The notes: generated by a model not told the origin, from the letters alone. Positions 16,137 to 24,977 are shown, counted from the first letter of the stretch. The stretch is DNA of 64,000 bases from Bacillus sp. NEB1478 (GCF_031582965.1 NZ_CP134049.1:3038001-3102000); one strand, 5' to 3'. Program-made: numbers and translations.

Positions 16137-16763
16137 ATGGATCTTTTGTTAAAAGAAAGTCTGAAAGCTAGCTATAATGAACAAGCGGATTTCCGAAATA
16201 AGATGGAAATAGAAGATTGGAAGCTTACAGAGCTCGATCTATTTATCCACGCACTTCAGCAAAAAAACATGGATACTGTACTTGATATAGGTGCTGGTTC
16301 TGGCCAGCACGGAAAATATTTGCAAGAACATAATTTAGATGTTACGTGTATCGACCTTTCTCCAAACATGGTTGAAACATGCCGTTTTAAAGGGTTAAAG
16401 GCAGAAGTAATGGATTATTATTCTATGAATTTTGATGAGCAATCCTTTCACGCCGTTTGGGCGATGAATACGCTGCTCCATGTTCCAAAGATCAGCCTTC
16501 CTGCCGTTTTACATTCTATACATACCGTTTTAAAAGATGATGGATTGTTCTATATGGGGGTTTATGGAGGGAATGACTCAGAAGGTGTCTGGCAAGACGA
16601 TTCCTATATCCCTAAGCGCTTCTTCTCTTTTTATACTGATGAAGGAATTCAAGAAGTCGTATCTCCTTTATTTGAAATCATGGATTTTCACGTTGTTGAA
16701 GGTGCTGGAGGAAGCTTGAATTACCAATCATTGTTGCTAAGAAAAAAACAAATAGAAGAATAA
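16137..16763 (+). CDS. Class I SAM-dependent methyltransferase
   Basis: 208 residues from ATG 16137, 8 nt after AAAGGAG; an upstream in-frame ATG at 16098 lacks a binding site. The Rossmann methyltransferase motifs are clear: VLDIGAGSGQHGKYL (motif I, about residues 48-62), VTCIDLSPNMVE (acidic ribose-binding residue) and FHAVWAMNTLLHVP (motif IV). The acceptor substrate is unknown. It has its own terminator and no functional partner nearby. Confidence 0.87.
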   Translation: MDLLLKESLKASYNEQADFRNKMEIEDWKLTELDLFIHALQQKNMDTVLDIGAGSGQHGKYLQEHNLDVTCIDLSPNMVETCRFKGLKAEVMDYYSMNFDEQSFHAVWAMNTLLHVPKISLPAVLHSIHTVLKDDGLFYMGVYGGNDSEGVWQDDSYIPKRFFSFYTDEGIQEVVSPLFEIMDFHVVEGAGGSLNYQSLLLRKKQIEE

Positions 16764-16767
16764 AGCC

Positions 16768-16816
16768 GAGATGACTCAAAAGTGGATTTACCCGCTTCTG
16801 TGTCGTCTTTTTTGTT
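16768..16816 (+). terminator. Terminator of the methyltransferase gene
   Basis: Two-part stem: outer GATGAC/GTCGTC and inner AAGTGG/CCGCTT (with G-T pairs), then TTTTTTG. Confidence 0.65.
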
Positions 16817-16840
16817 AGAATGGTTCATATTTTCACTCAG

Positions 16841-17024
16841 TTAGTGCAATAAGATTTTTTGTCCAGTCACCTTTTTTGTCACTGCTTCAGCAGGAATAAA
16901 TGCTTTGTATTGATTATAGTTTGTCACTATTTCGGTTATAAACCAGTATTTTTACCTGTACCTGGATTCTCCCCTAAAGTAATGACCTTTTCTCCTTTTC
17001 CATAGTTTCGGATCAGTTCGAAAT
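16841..17024 (-). pseudogene. Frameshifted fragment of an unidentified gene
   Basis: Minus-strand translation gives ELIRNYGKGEKVITLGENPG followed by TGKNTG, and after a one-base frame change ITEIVTNYNQYKAFIPAEAV, then TKKVTGQKILLH and a stop at 16841. Both halves look protein-like and join into one sequence if a single lost base is restored near 16938. It has no start and begins right after the stop of the GC-rich acetyltransferase. I do not recognise the family. Confidence 0.45.
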
Positions 17025-17026
17025 CT

Positions 17027-17533
17027 CTAAAGATCGCGTACGTTCCAAACTATCTCGCCGCGCTCGTCGTCCCACGTGCTGTGGTGCCGCTTAAATCCTA
17101 TCTTTTCTAGAACTCGGAAGGAAGCAACATTCCAAGCGCCTACAGTCGACCAAAGCCTGTGGCGCCCGGTAGCAATCGCAGCGTCCAGGACCACGGATGC
17201 TGCCTCAGTCGCATAGCCTTTTCGGTGAGCGCTGCGGAACAGCTCATATGCGATCTCCGGCTCTTCAAGTGTGGTACGACCGATAATCAAGCCACAGTAT
17301 CCGATGAAATCGCCTTCGTCTCGGCGGCGAATAGTGAGAAGAGAAATGCCATTTTCGACTGCTTTCTTGCGCATCTCGATAATCGAGCTGCGGGCGGATT
17401 CAAGAGTCGGCATGTCCACACCACGTTCACCAACTAGTTTTCTTATCCACGCTGAATCGGATTCCTCCCACATACTCAGATCAAGTCGTTCGGTTTTCAG
17501 TTGGAACGCCATAGGTTTAAAGAAAGCTGTCAT
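17027..17533 (-). CDS. GNAT acetyltransferase (RimJ/RimL-like), GC-rich, probably acquired
   Basis: 168 residues of the RimJ/RimL branch: LKTERLDLSMWEESD at the start, EIAYELFRSAHRKGYATEAA (about 90-109, acetyl-CoA loop) and VASFRVLEKIGFKRHHST near the end. It could acetylate a ribosomal protein N-terminus or a small molecule. Start ATG 17533 has AGGAGG. Base composition stands apart: I counted about 58% GC in 17041-17100 and 65% in 17161-17220, against neighbours well below 45%. It lies between a frameshifted fragment and a decayed transposase, so recent horizontal gain is likely. Confidence 0.87.
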   Translation of the reverse strand: MTAFFKPMAFQLKTERLDLSMWEESDSAWIRKLVGERGVDMPTLESARSSIIEMRKKAVENGISLLTIRRRDEGDFIGYCGLIIGRTTLEEPEIAYELFRSAHRKGYATEAASVVLDAAIATGRHRLWSTVGAWNVASFRVLEKIGFKRHHSTWDDERGEIVWNVRDL

Positions 17534-17712
17534 AGTGGAAACCTCCTAGTTATGTCACCGCACTCATAATAGCTTCACATCTCATCACCACATCAGGTTT
17601 GAAACCCGGTTAATTCGCGAATCTATTTTCCAAATCTCGCTAACGGAACAATGAACGTACAGTTATTTTGAAAATTTTGATAACTTTAGTTTATCATAAG
17701 GTGTGGGGACTG

Positions 17713-17975
17713 AGAAAAAACAACTGTCTAAAACCATTTGGGCTATCGTAAAGTTATCTTTTATATGTTTGATGGTGTCTAAGAATTGGAACTAGCTCAA
17801 ATAATGGTCTAGATATTTAGTCGCTGCACCATTAAAACGCTCCGTCCAGCTCTTTAAAGGGCTGTGATAACTGATTTACATTCTGGATGTGATAAATCCC
17901 TTTAACTCGCTCCCTGCCATTTGCTTTAAAGCAATGATGCTCAAATTTGCACGTTAAAACGCAAATCCACGTTCA
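17713..17975 (-). mobile_element. Decayed IS1595/ISXO2-type transposase fragment
   Basis: Minus-strand reading gives HHCFKANGRERVKGIYHIQN in one frame, then, after a frameshift, SYHSPLKSWTERFNGAATKY, LDHYLS, an in-frame TAG where the family has Trp, and FQFLDTIKHIKDNF. The order HIQNVNSYHS, then a Leu-Lys-x-Trp block, RFNG, ATKYL and YLxW is the C-terminal signature of IS1595-type DDE transposases. At least two lesions inactivate it, and I see no N-terminal catalytic part or clear inverted repeats. The rest of the 17534-18073 gap holds nothing further I can name. Confidence 0.7.
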
Positions 17976-18073
17976 CTTAATTCCGAGAATGTCATCCTAA
18001 ATTTTGGTATAATAAAACTATCCTTCCGTGTCAGTCAAAAGCCGATTTTTTAATATGAAGGGCGGACGAATTT

Positions 18074-18769
18074 TTGACAAATACGATTACAAAAACGGAA
18101 CACATTTACGACATGCTTGACTCTTTATTACGTGATGAAGGGGCATTTTGGAATTCTTTTTATTTAAATCGAAATAAGAAGATTCCCTTTTTTGTTGATG
18201 CACCTGATGAGAATCTAGTGAACTATGTAGAGAGCGGACGTATCAAACCTGGGCGGGTGCTTGAATTAGGATGCGGTCCTGGACGAAATGCAATCTATCT
18301 TGCAGAACTTGGATATGAAGTGGATGCTGTGGATCTTTCATCTGAAGGTCTTCAATGGGCACAAGAAAAAGCGGCTGAAAAGGGAGTAAAAGTTAACTTC
18401 ATTCATGGAAATATCTTTAAAATGGACTTTCTTCATCAACACTACGATTTTATCTATGATTGTGGCTGTTTTCATCACGTTCCTCCTCATCGCAGAGTCA
18501 GTTATCTTAATCTATTAAACAATTGTTTAAAAGAAAATGGCCATTTCGCTATAACGTGCTTTGATGCTGAAGGAATGGGAATGGATGTATCAGATGTTGA
18601 AGTTTATAAAGAACGTACGATGAAAGGCGGACTTGGCTACACAATTGAAAAAATGAGAGACGTTTTTGCAGGTTTTCAAGAACTCGAGTTGCGTAAAATG
18701 AACGAAATCATTCAGCCCGCTCCTACATTCGGATTACCCTTTCTATGGGCAGGGCTTTATAAAAAATAA
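18074..18769 (+). CDS. Class I SAM-dependent methyltransferase
   Basis: 231 residues, read from TTG 18074 with GAAGGGCGG about 9 nt upstream. The methyltransferase motifs are VLELGCGPGRNAIYLAELGY (about residues 57-76), VDAVDLSSEG and YDFIYDCGCFHHVPPHRR. The tail ends in FGLPFLWAGLYKK. The arrangement resembles tellurite-resistance TehB/thiopurine-type small-molecule methyltransferases, but the acceptor cannot be inferred. It is monocistronic and convergent with the helicase gene. Confidence 0.85.
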   Translation: MTNTITKTEHIYDMLDSLLRDEGAFWNSFYLNRNKKIPFFVDAPDENLVNYVESGRIKPGRVLELGCGPGRNAIYLAELGYEVDAVDLSSEGLQWAQEKAAEKGVKVNFIHGNIFKMDFLHQHYDFIYDCGCFHHVPPHRRVSYLNLLNNCLKENGHFAITCFDAEGMGMDVSDVEVYKERTMKGGLGYTIEKMRDVFAGFQELELRKMNEIIQPAPTFGLPFLWAGLYKK

Positions 18770-18775
18770 AAAAAC

Positions 18776-18804
18776 AAACACTTGGAGCAAATCCAAGTGT
18801 TTTT
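18776..18804. terminator. Bidirectional terminator between methyltransferase and helicase
   Basis: Stem AAACACTTGGA/TCCAAGTGTTT with a 5-nt loop and T runs on both strands. Confidence 0.85.
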
Positions 18805-18817
18805 ATTCGATAGAAAT

Positions 18818-21100
18818 CTATCTCCTCAAGACAACAAATTCCTGCCATTCTTCCGGCAGCATCTCTATGTACTTCCTCGTCAAAAAGCGGTCGTCTACCA
18901 GCACGAGGGTTCCGCGATCTTCTTCAGAACGAATGACTCTTCCGCCTGCCTGCAAAACTTTATTCATTCCGGGATAAACGTACGCAAAATCGTATCCGTT
19001 TTTACCTGACTCCTGAAAATAAGATTTCATCGTATCCCGCTCTAACCCCACCTGCGGCAATCCAACCCCAATAATGACGGCACCTGTTAAACGGTCTCCT
19101 TTTAAATCGATCCCTTCTGAAAAAATACCGCCCATCACTGCAAACCCAACAAGAGATTTTTCGTGTACACCGTCAAAGTTAGCCAAAAATTCTTCGCGTT
19201 CTTCTTCTTTCATCGATGGATACTGCACGATTGGCTGAAAGTCCGGATCGTTCTCCAGCAACCGTTCATACACATCTGTCATATAGCGGTAAGAAGGGAA
19301 AAAGACTAAATAGTTCCCTGGCCTTTTTTCAACTAAATCTATTATCATTTCCACGATTGGATCAATTGTTTTTTCACGATCTCTGAATCGTGTCGAAAGC
19401 GGTTGAATGAAAACGTCCAGTTGCTCCTTTTCGTAAGGGGACGGCATACGGATAACATAATCTTCTTCCCCGCCTCCAAGCATCTCCCGAAAATAGGATA
19501 GCGGAGAAAGCGTAGCCGAAAAGAAGATCCTCGCGTTGTATTTTTTTCCTGTTTGCCGCAATAAATGAGATGGATCCAGGCAAAACAGCCGTACGCTGAC
19601 TTCACTTTTGTAACAATCAATAAACGTGACAAACCGTTCATCATAATAGGCCGAGATTTTAACCATCTGCATGGCCGAAAAGTACGCCTCAAGCAGGGCT
19701 TCGTTGTTCTCTCCACTTGCAAGGAGCTGCTCCGCCTTCATCATAAAAGACTCCAGACATTCTATTAATTTTTCTGGCAGCTCTTGTTCAATCGTTTCTT
19801 TTTCCCCGATTTCTTTTTTCATATGAAGAAGTTCATCATTGATAGCTTTCGAAGTCCTCCATACACCTTCATGCTTTCCTTTGTAATCACGTGACAGCTG
19901 TAAAAAAGGAGATTTCATGATTTCCGCAGAATACATCCCCCGGGCACGATCTACTAAATTATGTGCTTCGTCCATTAACAGGACAGTGTGCTTTTTCTGT
20001 TCTTCAAACAAGCGTTTAAAGGACACCCGCGGATCAAACACATAGTTGTAATCGCAAACGACAGCATCACCTGCATAAGCCAGGTCAATCGAAAATTCAA
20101 ACGGACACACTCTATGTTTCTGTGCATACTCACTTATAACATCCCTGTCCATCACCGTTTCGTTCTGTAAAATGTCCAGAACTGCGCCGTTAATCCTGTC
20201 ATAATAACCATCCGCAAACTCGCAATAAGAAGAATCACATCGCGTTTCGTCCTTTAAACAAACTTTGTCTTTCGCCGTAATCGTAACACTTTGAAAAAAC
20301 AGCCCTTTTTCCTTCATCATCACTAACGCTTCTTCGGCATTTTTGCGGTTCAGTGTTTTCGCTGTTAAGTAGAAAATCTTCTCTGCTGCCTTTTCACCGA
20401 TTGCTTTAATTGCAGGAAATAAGGTCGATATCGTTTTCCCCGTACCTGTCGGTGCATTTGCAAACAGCGTTTTTCTTTCCAGTATCGACTTATAAACTGC
20501 GCCTGCAAATTTCCGCTGTCCGTTTCTATATTGATTAAAAGGAAAAGACAGATCCTGTATTGTTTCATTTCGCTTTAGCTGATTAGACATTCTCAGCTGT
20601 GCGTATGTTGCATAGTTTTTCACGAGATCGAGCATGAATATCTCTAATTCATCCCTCGTATAAACCTCTTGAAAACGTTTCTGTTCACCAGACTCGACCT
20701 GTACATATGTAAGCTGGACCGTCATTTCTGTCTTTTCTTCTTTTTTCATAAACATATATGCATAGCATTTTGCCTGTGCCCAGTGAACCGGATAAGAGTC
20801 ACGATAAATATCAGCTAATGGCTTTGCTGTTGATTTTATTTCATCGATCGTGAATGTTTCATCATGAAAAAGCAGTCCATCACAACGGCCTTCCACATTA
20901 TAATTTATTCCTTCATATTCATATTGAGTCTGCAAAAACACTTCAGCAGCATCTAATTCACCATACGTTTTTTGTATATTCTGATGAGCCTTTGTTCCCT
21001 CTGTTAAGGATGTTGCCGTTCTGAATCCCGACTCGATGCTTCCTGACCGATATACATATTCTACTAGTGTCCTGACAGAAATTTTGATAGATTGAGTCAA
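18818..21100 (-). CDS. PD-(D/E)XK nuclease fused to an XPD/DinG-type Fe-S DNA helicase
   Basis: 760 residues from TTG 21100, with AGGTGA 5 nt upstream; an ATG at 21130 has no binding site. Residues 1-170 carry a Cas4/RecB-like nuclease core: GRCDGLL (Asp about 74), TIDEIKST (Glu 87, Lys 89) and QAKCYAYM. The helicase follows: Walker A NAPTGTGKT (about 215), four Cys in the spacing of an iron-sulfur cluster (KVCLKD, TRCDSS, SYCEFA, HRVCPFEF), the DEAH box in LLMDEAHNL, and motif VI with GRVIRSEEDRG near the end. It should unwind 5'-3' and cut flapped or damaged DNA. Repair is the likely role; no phage-defence partner is nearby. Confidence 0.88.
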   Translation of the reverse strand: MTQSIKISVRTLVEYVYRSGSIESGFRTATSLTEGTKAHQNIQKTYGELDAAEVFLQTQYEYEGINYNVEGRCDGLLFHDETFTIDEIKSTAKPLADIYRDSYPVHWAQAKCYAYMFMKKEEKTEMTVQLTYVQVESGEQKRFQEVYTRDELEIFMLDLVKNYATYAQLRMSNQLKRNETIQDLSFPFNQYRNGQRKFAGAVYKSILERKTLFANAPTGTGKTISTLFPAIKAIGEKAAEKIFYLTAKTLNRKNAEEALVMMKEKGLFFQSVTITAKDKVCLKDETRCDSSYCEFADGYYDRINGAVLDILQNETVMDRDVISEYAQKHRVCPFEFSIDLAYAGDAVVCDYNYVFDPRVSFKRLFEEQKKHTVLLMDEAHNLVDRARGMYSAEIMKSPFLQLSRDYKGKHEGVWRTSKAINDELLHMKKEIGEKETIEQELPEKLIECLESFMMKAEQLLASGENNEALLEAYFSAMQMVKISAYYDERFVTFIDCYKSEVSVRLFCLDPSHLLRQTGKKYNARIFFSATLSPLSYFREMLGGGEEDYVIRMPSPYEKEQLDVFIQPLSTRFRDREKTIDPIVEMIIDLVEKRPGNYLVFFPSYRYMTDVYERLLENDPDFQPIVQYPSMKEEEREEFLANFDGVHEKSLVGFAVMGGIFSEGIDLKGDRLTGAVIIGVGLPQVGLERDTMKSYFQESGKNGYDFAYVYPGMNKVLQAGGRVIRSEEDRGTLVLVDDRFLTRKYIEMLPEEWQEFVVLRR

Positions 21101-21291
21101 TACTTTCACCTGCCCCGATCGCCCAGCCATTAATATAATAGCTTAATCGTACCATAATATTGATGTTCTTAAGCTTTGAATATCTTCGTCTGATAACGTT
21201 TAACAAAAAATAGTTATTGCTATTCAATGCTTTTATGATAAAATTTTAAATGTTTGAAAGCGATTTCATAAAAGTTTAGGAGGACATTAAT

Positions 21292-22251
21292 ATGTCTACA
21301 TTAACTAATTCACTAGTGAAAACATTAAACCTAAAGAATTTTACACATGGTACATCTGAACAGCGTAAAGAATTCGGTGTTCAGTTTGAAGCTGGATTAA
21401 AAGAAACAGGATTCATCATCCTTGAAGGTCACGGCGTTAACACTCAATTAATTGAGAAAAACTATGAGCTTTGGGAAAAATATTTCAGCCTTGAAACAGA
21501 GATTAAACAAAAGCATGAAGGTGTTGAAGGAGGAGCTCGCGGCTATACGGGTTTCGGTAAAGAACATGCTAAAAACCGTAAAGTTGGAGATCTAAAAGAA
21601 TTCTTCCATGTTGGACAAGAATTGCCTGTTGGCCACCCGCTTTCAAGTGATTATGCTGCAAACGTTTGGCCGGAAGAACTGCCTGAACTTCGTCAAAATG
21701 CATTAAACTTTTATCGCGAATTAGAAAGAGTAGCCCGCAACATGCTTGAAGCACTGGCGATTCAAATGGATCTTCGCCCTCGCTTTTTTGCAGATATGAT
21801 TCAAGACGGAAACAGCATTCTTCGTGCGATTCACTACCCGCCGCTTGATGAAACTATGGATAAAGGCGCAATCCGCGCTGGAGAACATGAAGATATTAAC
21901 TTGATCACTCTATTAGTAGAATCTACTGCTTCAGGTTTAGAGCTTCTAACTCGTGAAGGAGAATGGGTTCCTGTAAAAGCTGAAAAAGGACAGATCATCG
22001 TTGATGCTGGAGACATGTTGTCACGAATTACAAATGAAGTAATTCCAGCGACTACACACCGTGTAGTCAATCCGGAAGGTGCGAATACATCTCGCTATTC
22101 AATGCCATTCTTTGTTCATCCTTACCCGAACAGCTTATTAGAAACAATCCCAACTTGTATATCTGAGGACAATCCTGAAAAGTATCCGCCGATCACTGCT
22201 GGTGACTTCCTATATGAGCGCCTTGTTGAAATCGGTCTAATCAAAAAATAA
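21292..22251 (+). CDS. 2-oxoglutarate/Fe(II) oxygenase, isopenicillin N synthase-like
   Basis: 319 residues from ATG 21292 behind AGGAGG. The N-terminal DIOX_N part (FGVQFEAGLKETGFIILEGHGV) and the C-terminal double-stranded beta-helix are present. The iron facial triad is His and Asp in GEHEDINLITLL (about residue 200) and His in TTHRVVNP (about 260); the Arg of RYSMPFFVHP binds the 2-oxoglutarate carboxylate. Substrate is unknown; relatives hydroxylate or desaturate small molecules. It is divergent from the nuclease-helicase and has its own terminator. Confidence 0.9.
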   Translation: MSTLTNSLVKTLNLKNFTHGTSEQRKEFGVQFEAGLKETGFIILEGHGVNTQLIEKNYELWEKYFSLETEIKQKHEGVEGGARGYTGFGKEHAKNRKVGDLKEFFHVGQELPVGHPLSSDYAANVWPEELPELRQNALNFYRELERVARNMLEALAIQMDLRPRFFADMIQDGNSILRAIHYPPLDETMDKGAIRAGEHEDINLITLLVESTASGLELLTREGEWVPVKAEKGQIIVDAGDMLSRITNEVIPATTHRVVNPEGANTSRYSMPFFVHPYPNSLLETIPTCISEDNPEKYPPITAGDFLYERLVEIGLIKK

Positions 22252-22261
22252 GCAATAATAT

Positions 22262-22303
22262 CTGCTGGTCCAAAGTTTTCTCTTTTGGCTCAGCTTTTTT
22301 TTT
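22262..22303 (+). terminator. Terminator of the oxygenase gene
   Basis: Stem with CCAAAG/CTTTTGG inside GCTG/CAGC followed by nine T. A second inverted repeat (TCAGTTAA/TTAACTGA arms, about 22312-22369) follows with another T run. Confidence 0.75.
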
Positions 22304-22376
22304 GAAGTTCAGTTAATTGATAGTGTTGATAATCCTTTGAACAATTTCAACAACGATGTTTAACTGAGCCTTTTTT

Positions 22377-22414
22377 GAAAAAAATATCAGCCATCCTTTA
22401 ATAAGATGGCTGAT
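22377..22414 (-). terminator. Terminator overlapping the end of mscL
   Basis: Stem ATCAGCCATC/GATGGCTGAT with T run on the minus strand. The first arm lies within the last codons of mscL. Confidence 0.8.
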
Positions 22415-22859
22415 TCACTGAGTCGTCTTCATTTAAATTAGCTGTACAACTTTGACACTTTACAGCACGTAATGGAATAACAGATAAACAATATTTACAT
22501 TCCTTTGTATCCGGTTCTTTAACTTCTTCCTTTTTCTTAAAACGATTAATTTGTTTAACAACGATAAAAATGACGGCCGCAATGAGTAAAAAGTTAATGA
22601 TCTGATTAATAAACAGACCGTAATTAAGAGTTGGCGCTCCAGCTTTTTGTGCATCTGCTAAAGAAGAATACGATTTATTCCCAAGATTAATATACAGATT
22701 AGCAAAATCAACTTTCCCGAGCAAAAGTCCGATCGGCGGCATAATAACATCATCAACTAGAGACGTAACAATCTTACTGAAAGCCGAACCGATAATGACC
22801 CCGATCGCAAGGTCAATAACATTGCCGCGCATAATAAATGTTTTAAACTCATTCCACAT
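22398..22859 (-). CDS. mscL: Large-conductance mechanosensitive channel MscL
   Basis: 153 residues. The N-terminus [20 protein letters not shown], followed by [20 protein letters not shown], is the classic MscL amphipathic helix and first membrane helix. The second helix is [18 protein letters not shown] near residue 90. The channel opens under membrane tension to release solutes on hypo-osmotic shock. The C-terminus carries [18 protein letters not shown], a zinc-ribbon-like CxxC pair that extends the protein beyond the roughly 136 residues of the E. coli form; similar tails occur in other Bacilli. Start ATG 22859 behind AAAGGAA. Confidence 0.96.
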   Translation of the reverse strand: MWNEFKTFIMRGNVIDLAIGVIIGSAFSKIVTSLVDDVIMPPIGLLLGKVDFANLYINLGNKSYSSLADAQKAGAPTLNYGLFINQIINFLLIAAVIFIVVKQINRFKKKEEVKEPDTKECKYCLSVIPLRAVKCQSCTANLNEDDSVNQPSY

Positions 22860-22965
22860 GTATCATATTCCTTTCTCTTTCTCTATTCATAGGTATTACC
22901 ATACATCAAATTTTTTAAAACGTCAGCTGTAAACATTTGTGAAAGACTTGTCTTTAAAACACAAA

Positions 22966-22993
22966 AGCTGACAGATAATTTCTCCTGTCAGCT
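22966..22993 (-). terminator. Terminator of the 2H phosphoesterase gene
   Basis: Perfect stem AGCTGACAG/CTGTCAGCT with TTTTG tail on the minus strand. Confidence 0.75.
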
Positions 22994-23000
22994 CTAATCA

Positions 23001-23534
23001 TCATTTTGATAAATTCACTGTATGAAGGTATTTTACTTCTACACATTCCCCATTTTCAAAATGTGTTTCTAATAAAGAGATACTGACGAGTTGTCCGTGA
23101 AATGGCTCGATCCATTCTGCGCAACAATCAAAGGCTTTCACTAAGTTCTCATGTGATAAATGGCTTGCAATCGTGCAATGCGGAACCCATTGTCCTGGCG
23201 CATATAATGATTTGGGGTTAACCCATTCTTTAAAATGGTCGTGATAGCGGTTATGAAATTCTGTTAAAACCCTATCCTTAGTCGGCGCTAGAAACAACGT
23301 ACCGCTGTTCAGAAACATTCCGAGCGACGGATAGAACAAAGGGATTGATCGTTCACGTTGAAAGTATTTGTTCATTTTGTCCTGAAATGTCTTAACATCT
23401 AACTCTTCATGAGTCGCAAGCGTCACATGGGGCTTCATTTCATATTGTGAGACAGATGCTTCCTTCAGTTTCTCCCTCCACCCACAAATCTTATCATCAG
23501 ATCCTTGATCTAAATTTGCAACGATTGCGTACAT
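23001..23534 (-). CDS. 2H phosphoesterase (2'-5' RNA ligase superfamily)
   Basis: 177 residues with the two HxT/S-type motifs that define the 2H superfamily: KPHVTLATH near residue 33 and VPHCTIASHL near residue 124. Members cleave or form 2'-5' phosphodiester and cyclic phosphate bonds in RNA or nucleotides. It starts at ATG 23534, 3 nt after the stop of a small membrane protein gene, so the two form an operon. The natural substrate is unknown; distant relatives occur throughout Bacillus. Confidence 0.83.
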   Translation of the reverse strand: MYAIVANLDQGSDDKICGWREKLKEASVSQYEMKPHVTLATHEELDVKTFQDKMNKYFQRERSIPLFYPSLGMFLNSGTLFLAPTKDRVLTEFHNRYHDHFKEWVNPKSLYAPGQWVPHCTIASHLSHENLVKAFDCCAEWIEPFHGQLVSISLLETHFENGECVEVKYLHTVNLSK

Positions 23535-23537
23535 GTT

Positions 23538-23831
23538 TTATACCTTCTTCCTTACTTTTATAGTCAAAACAAGCTGATTAGCTCCAAACGCTAAAATGCC
23601 ATAATAAATCAAATAAATATAAGGACCATTTAACAAAAAATGTTTTGAATAAATAAGCCATGAATAATAAATAAAAATCATTAAGAAGAAGAGAATGACA
23701 ATGAGTGTGGTTTTCCAGCTCTTCAGTTTGAACAAACCGCCTATCATACCTGCCAGAATACTCATGATCGGAAATACCAAGGTAAATATACCGACAATCG
23801 CCATATCTAAAGATCGAATAAAATCGGCCAA
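23538..23831 (-). CDS. Small membrane protein, three helices
   Basis: 97 residues with hydrophobic segments at about 12-33, 42-62 and 70-90. It starts at TTG 23831 behind GAGGGG. The layout resembles the small DUF2651/YbeF-type membrane proteins, but the match is weak and I would call it hypothetical. It precedes the 2H phosphoesterase by 3 nt and should be co-transcribed with it. Confidence 0.6.
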   Translation of the reverse strand: MADFIRSLDMAIVGIFTLVFPIMSILAGMIGGLFKLKSWKTTLIVILFFLMIFIYYSWLIYSKHFLLNGPYIYLIYYGILAFGANQLVLTIKVRKKV

Positions 23832-23996
23832 CTAAATCCCCTCTTTTTTGTGTAATTATATCTAATTGTAAAAATTAGTAAAAGATATTTGTATTTACTA
23901 CAATCAAACTTTGTCCGTGAAAAATGGGCTAATCTCGCCCAAACCTTAAACTTGTACCTTTAATAAATTGTCTATGTAAAGAAGGAGGTGGGGTAA

Positions 23997-24149
23997 ATGG
24001 GATTTAAGTCACACGGTAATAGCTTTGCTTTAATCGTAGTACTATTTATCTTGTTAATCATTGTTGGTGCTTGTTGGTGCGGTGGTTATGACGGCGGTTA
24101 CTGCGGCGGTTATGGCGGCGGTTATGGCGGTGGTTACGGCTGGTGCTAA
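23997..24149 (+). CDS. YjcZ-family sporulation protein, 50 aa
   Basis: A 50-residue protein from ATG 23997 with a strong GAAGGAGGTGGGG site. The N-terminal [20 protein letters not shown] membrane helix is followed by a tail of Gly-Gly-Tyr repeats with Cys and Trp, ending YGWC. This is the pattern of the YjcZ family, tiny tail-anchored proteins made during sporulation in Bacillus. It shares the helix signature ([11 protein letters not shown]) with the gene at 53061. Its function in the spore is not known. Confidence 0.88.
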   Translation: MGFKSHGNSFALIVVLFILLIIVGACWCGGYDGGYCGGYGGGYGGGYGWC

Positions 24150-24255
24150 TGGAAAGAAATAAGCAATCTTCCAAACGCGTTAAACCTTTTGCTTTTATCA
24201 ACCACTCGTATGAAAAACAGTGATAAAGACAGATTAGAGAGAGAACAGAGAGAGA

Positions 24256-24288
24256 AGAAGCCTGCCTCTGATGAGAGCAGGCTTTTAA
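24256..24288 (+). terminator. Terminator of the YjcZ-like gene
   Basis: Stem AAGCCTGCCTCT/AGAGCAGGCTT (one bulge) with a 4-nt loop and TTTT. It also faces the end of the convergent Nudix gene. Confidence 0.7.
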
Positions 24289-24305
24289 AATGTTGTAAAG
24301 AAATA

Positions 24306-24761
24306 TTACGTACAGCTGATCAACTCGTAAGGATCCATTTTCCAAGACTCACTTTTTATCGTTTCTTTATTCGCCATTGCATGCAGGGTCCTAGATCTCG
24401 AATGGGGTCTTGTTATCCAGTCTGAAATATTATGCTCATCGATCGCTATAAATCTTGCATCTTGTACTTCTTCAGGCTGTATGACAATCGTTCCTGTTAT
24501 GTATTTCGCTTTATATATGATCGTTAAAACGTGTCTTGTTGTATTGTAATAGACACCTGTAACCCCGACCAGTTCTATTTCAATCCCTGTCTCTTCCAAA
24601 ACTTCACGGCAAACCGCTTCTTCTAAAGGCTCCCCTTCTTCCACTTGGCCACCAGGCATCTCCCAAGTATCCGGTCTAAAATGTGTTTTTAATAAAAGCG
24701 TTTCTCCTTGATCATTTTGAACAAGAGCAGAAACTGAAACAATATGTTTTGGATGATTCAT
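24306..24761 (-). CDS. Nudix hydrolase
   Basis: 151 residues with a Nudix box around residues 36-58 (G, five residues, E, seven residues, REVLEETGI). The upstream MPGGQ and SVSALVQNDQGETLLLKTHF beta strands fit the MutT-like fold. Start ATG 24761 behind AAGGAG. Substrate is not readable; oxidised nucleotides or nucleotide sugars are options. The last residues run into the intergenic terminator. Confidence 0.86.
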   Translation of the reverse strand: MNHPKHIVSVSALVQNDQGETLLLKTHFRPDTWEMPGGQVEEGEPLEEAVCREVLEETGIEIELVGVTGVYYNTTRHVLTIIYKAKYITGTIVIQPEEVQDARFIAIDEHNISDWITRPHSRSRTLHAMANKETIKSESWKMDPYELISCT

Positions 24762-24935
24762 TAAGGCAGCTCCTTAATCTTTTTATCATGTATCGGTTAT
24801 ATTCTCTATTTATCTATCATTTTCATTTATTTTACATAGAATGAGCTTGAATAAATCATTAATTCATTTGACGTAGAAGGCAGATTCGAAAAGGTTTTTT
24901 CCTGATGGCGCGTCGTAATTTACTCTAATATCAAA

Positions 24936-24977
24936 AAAAGACTCAAAAGATAGTCTTACCACTTCTTTTGAGCCTTT
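24936..24977 (-). terminator. Terminator after the 93-aa hypothetical gene
   Basis: Minus-strand stem GGCTCAAAAG/CTTTTGAGTC around a longer loop, followed by seven T. Confidence 0.7.

Noticed and set aside
18818..22251. Phage-defence island around the nuclease-helicase
   Set aside because: No toxin, sensor or other defence gene is adjacent; the neighbours are ordinary metabolic genes.
24058..24345. 95-codon minus-strand ORF rich in Arg/His/Asn
   Set aside because: It is the antisense of the Gly/Tyr repeats of the YjcZ-like gene and the adjacent spacer.
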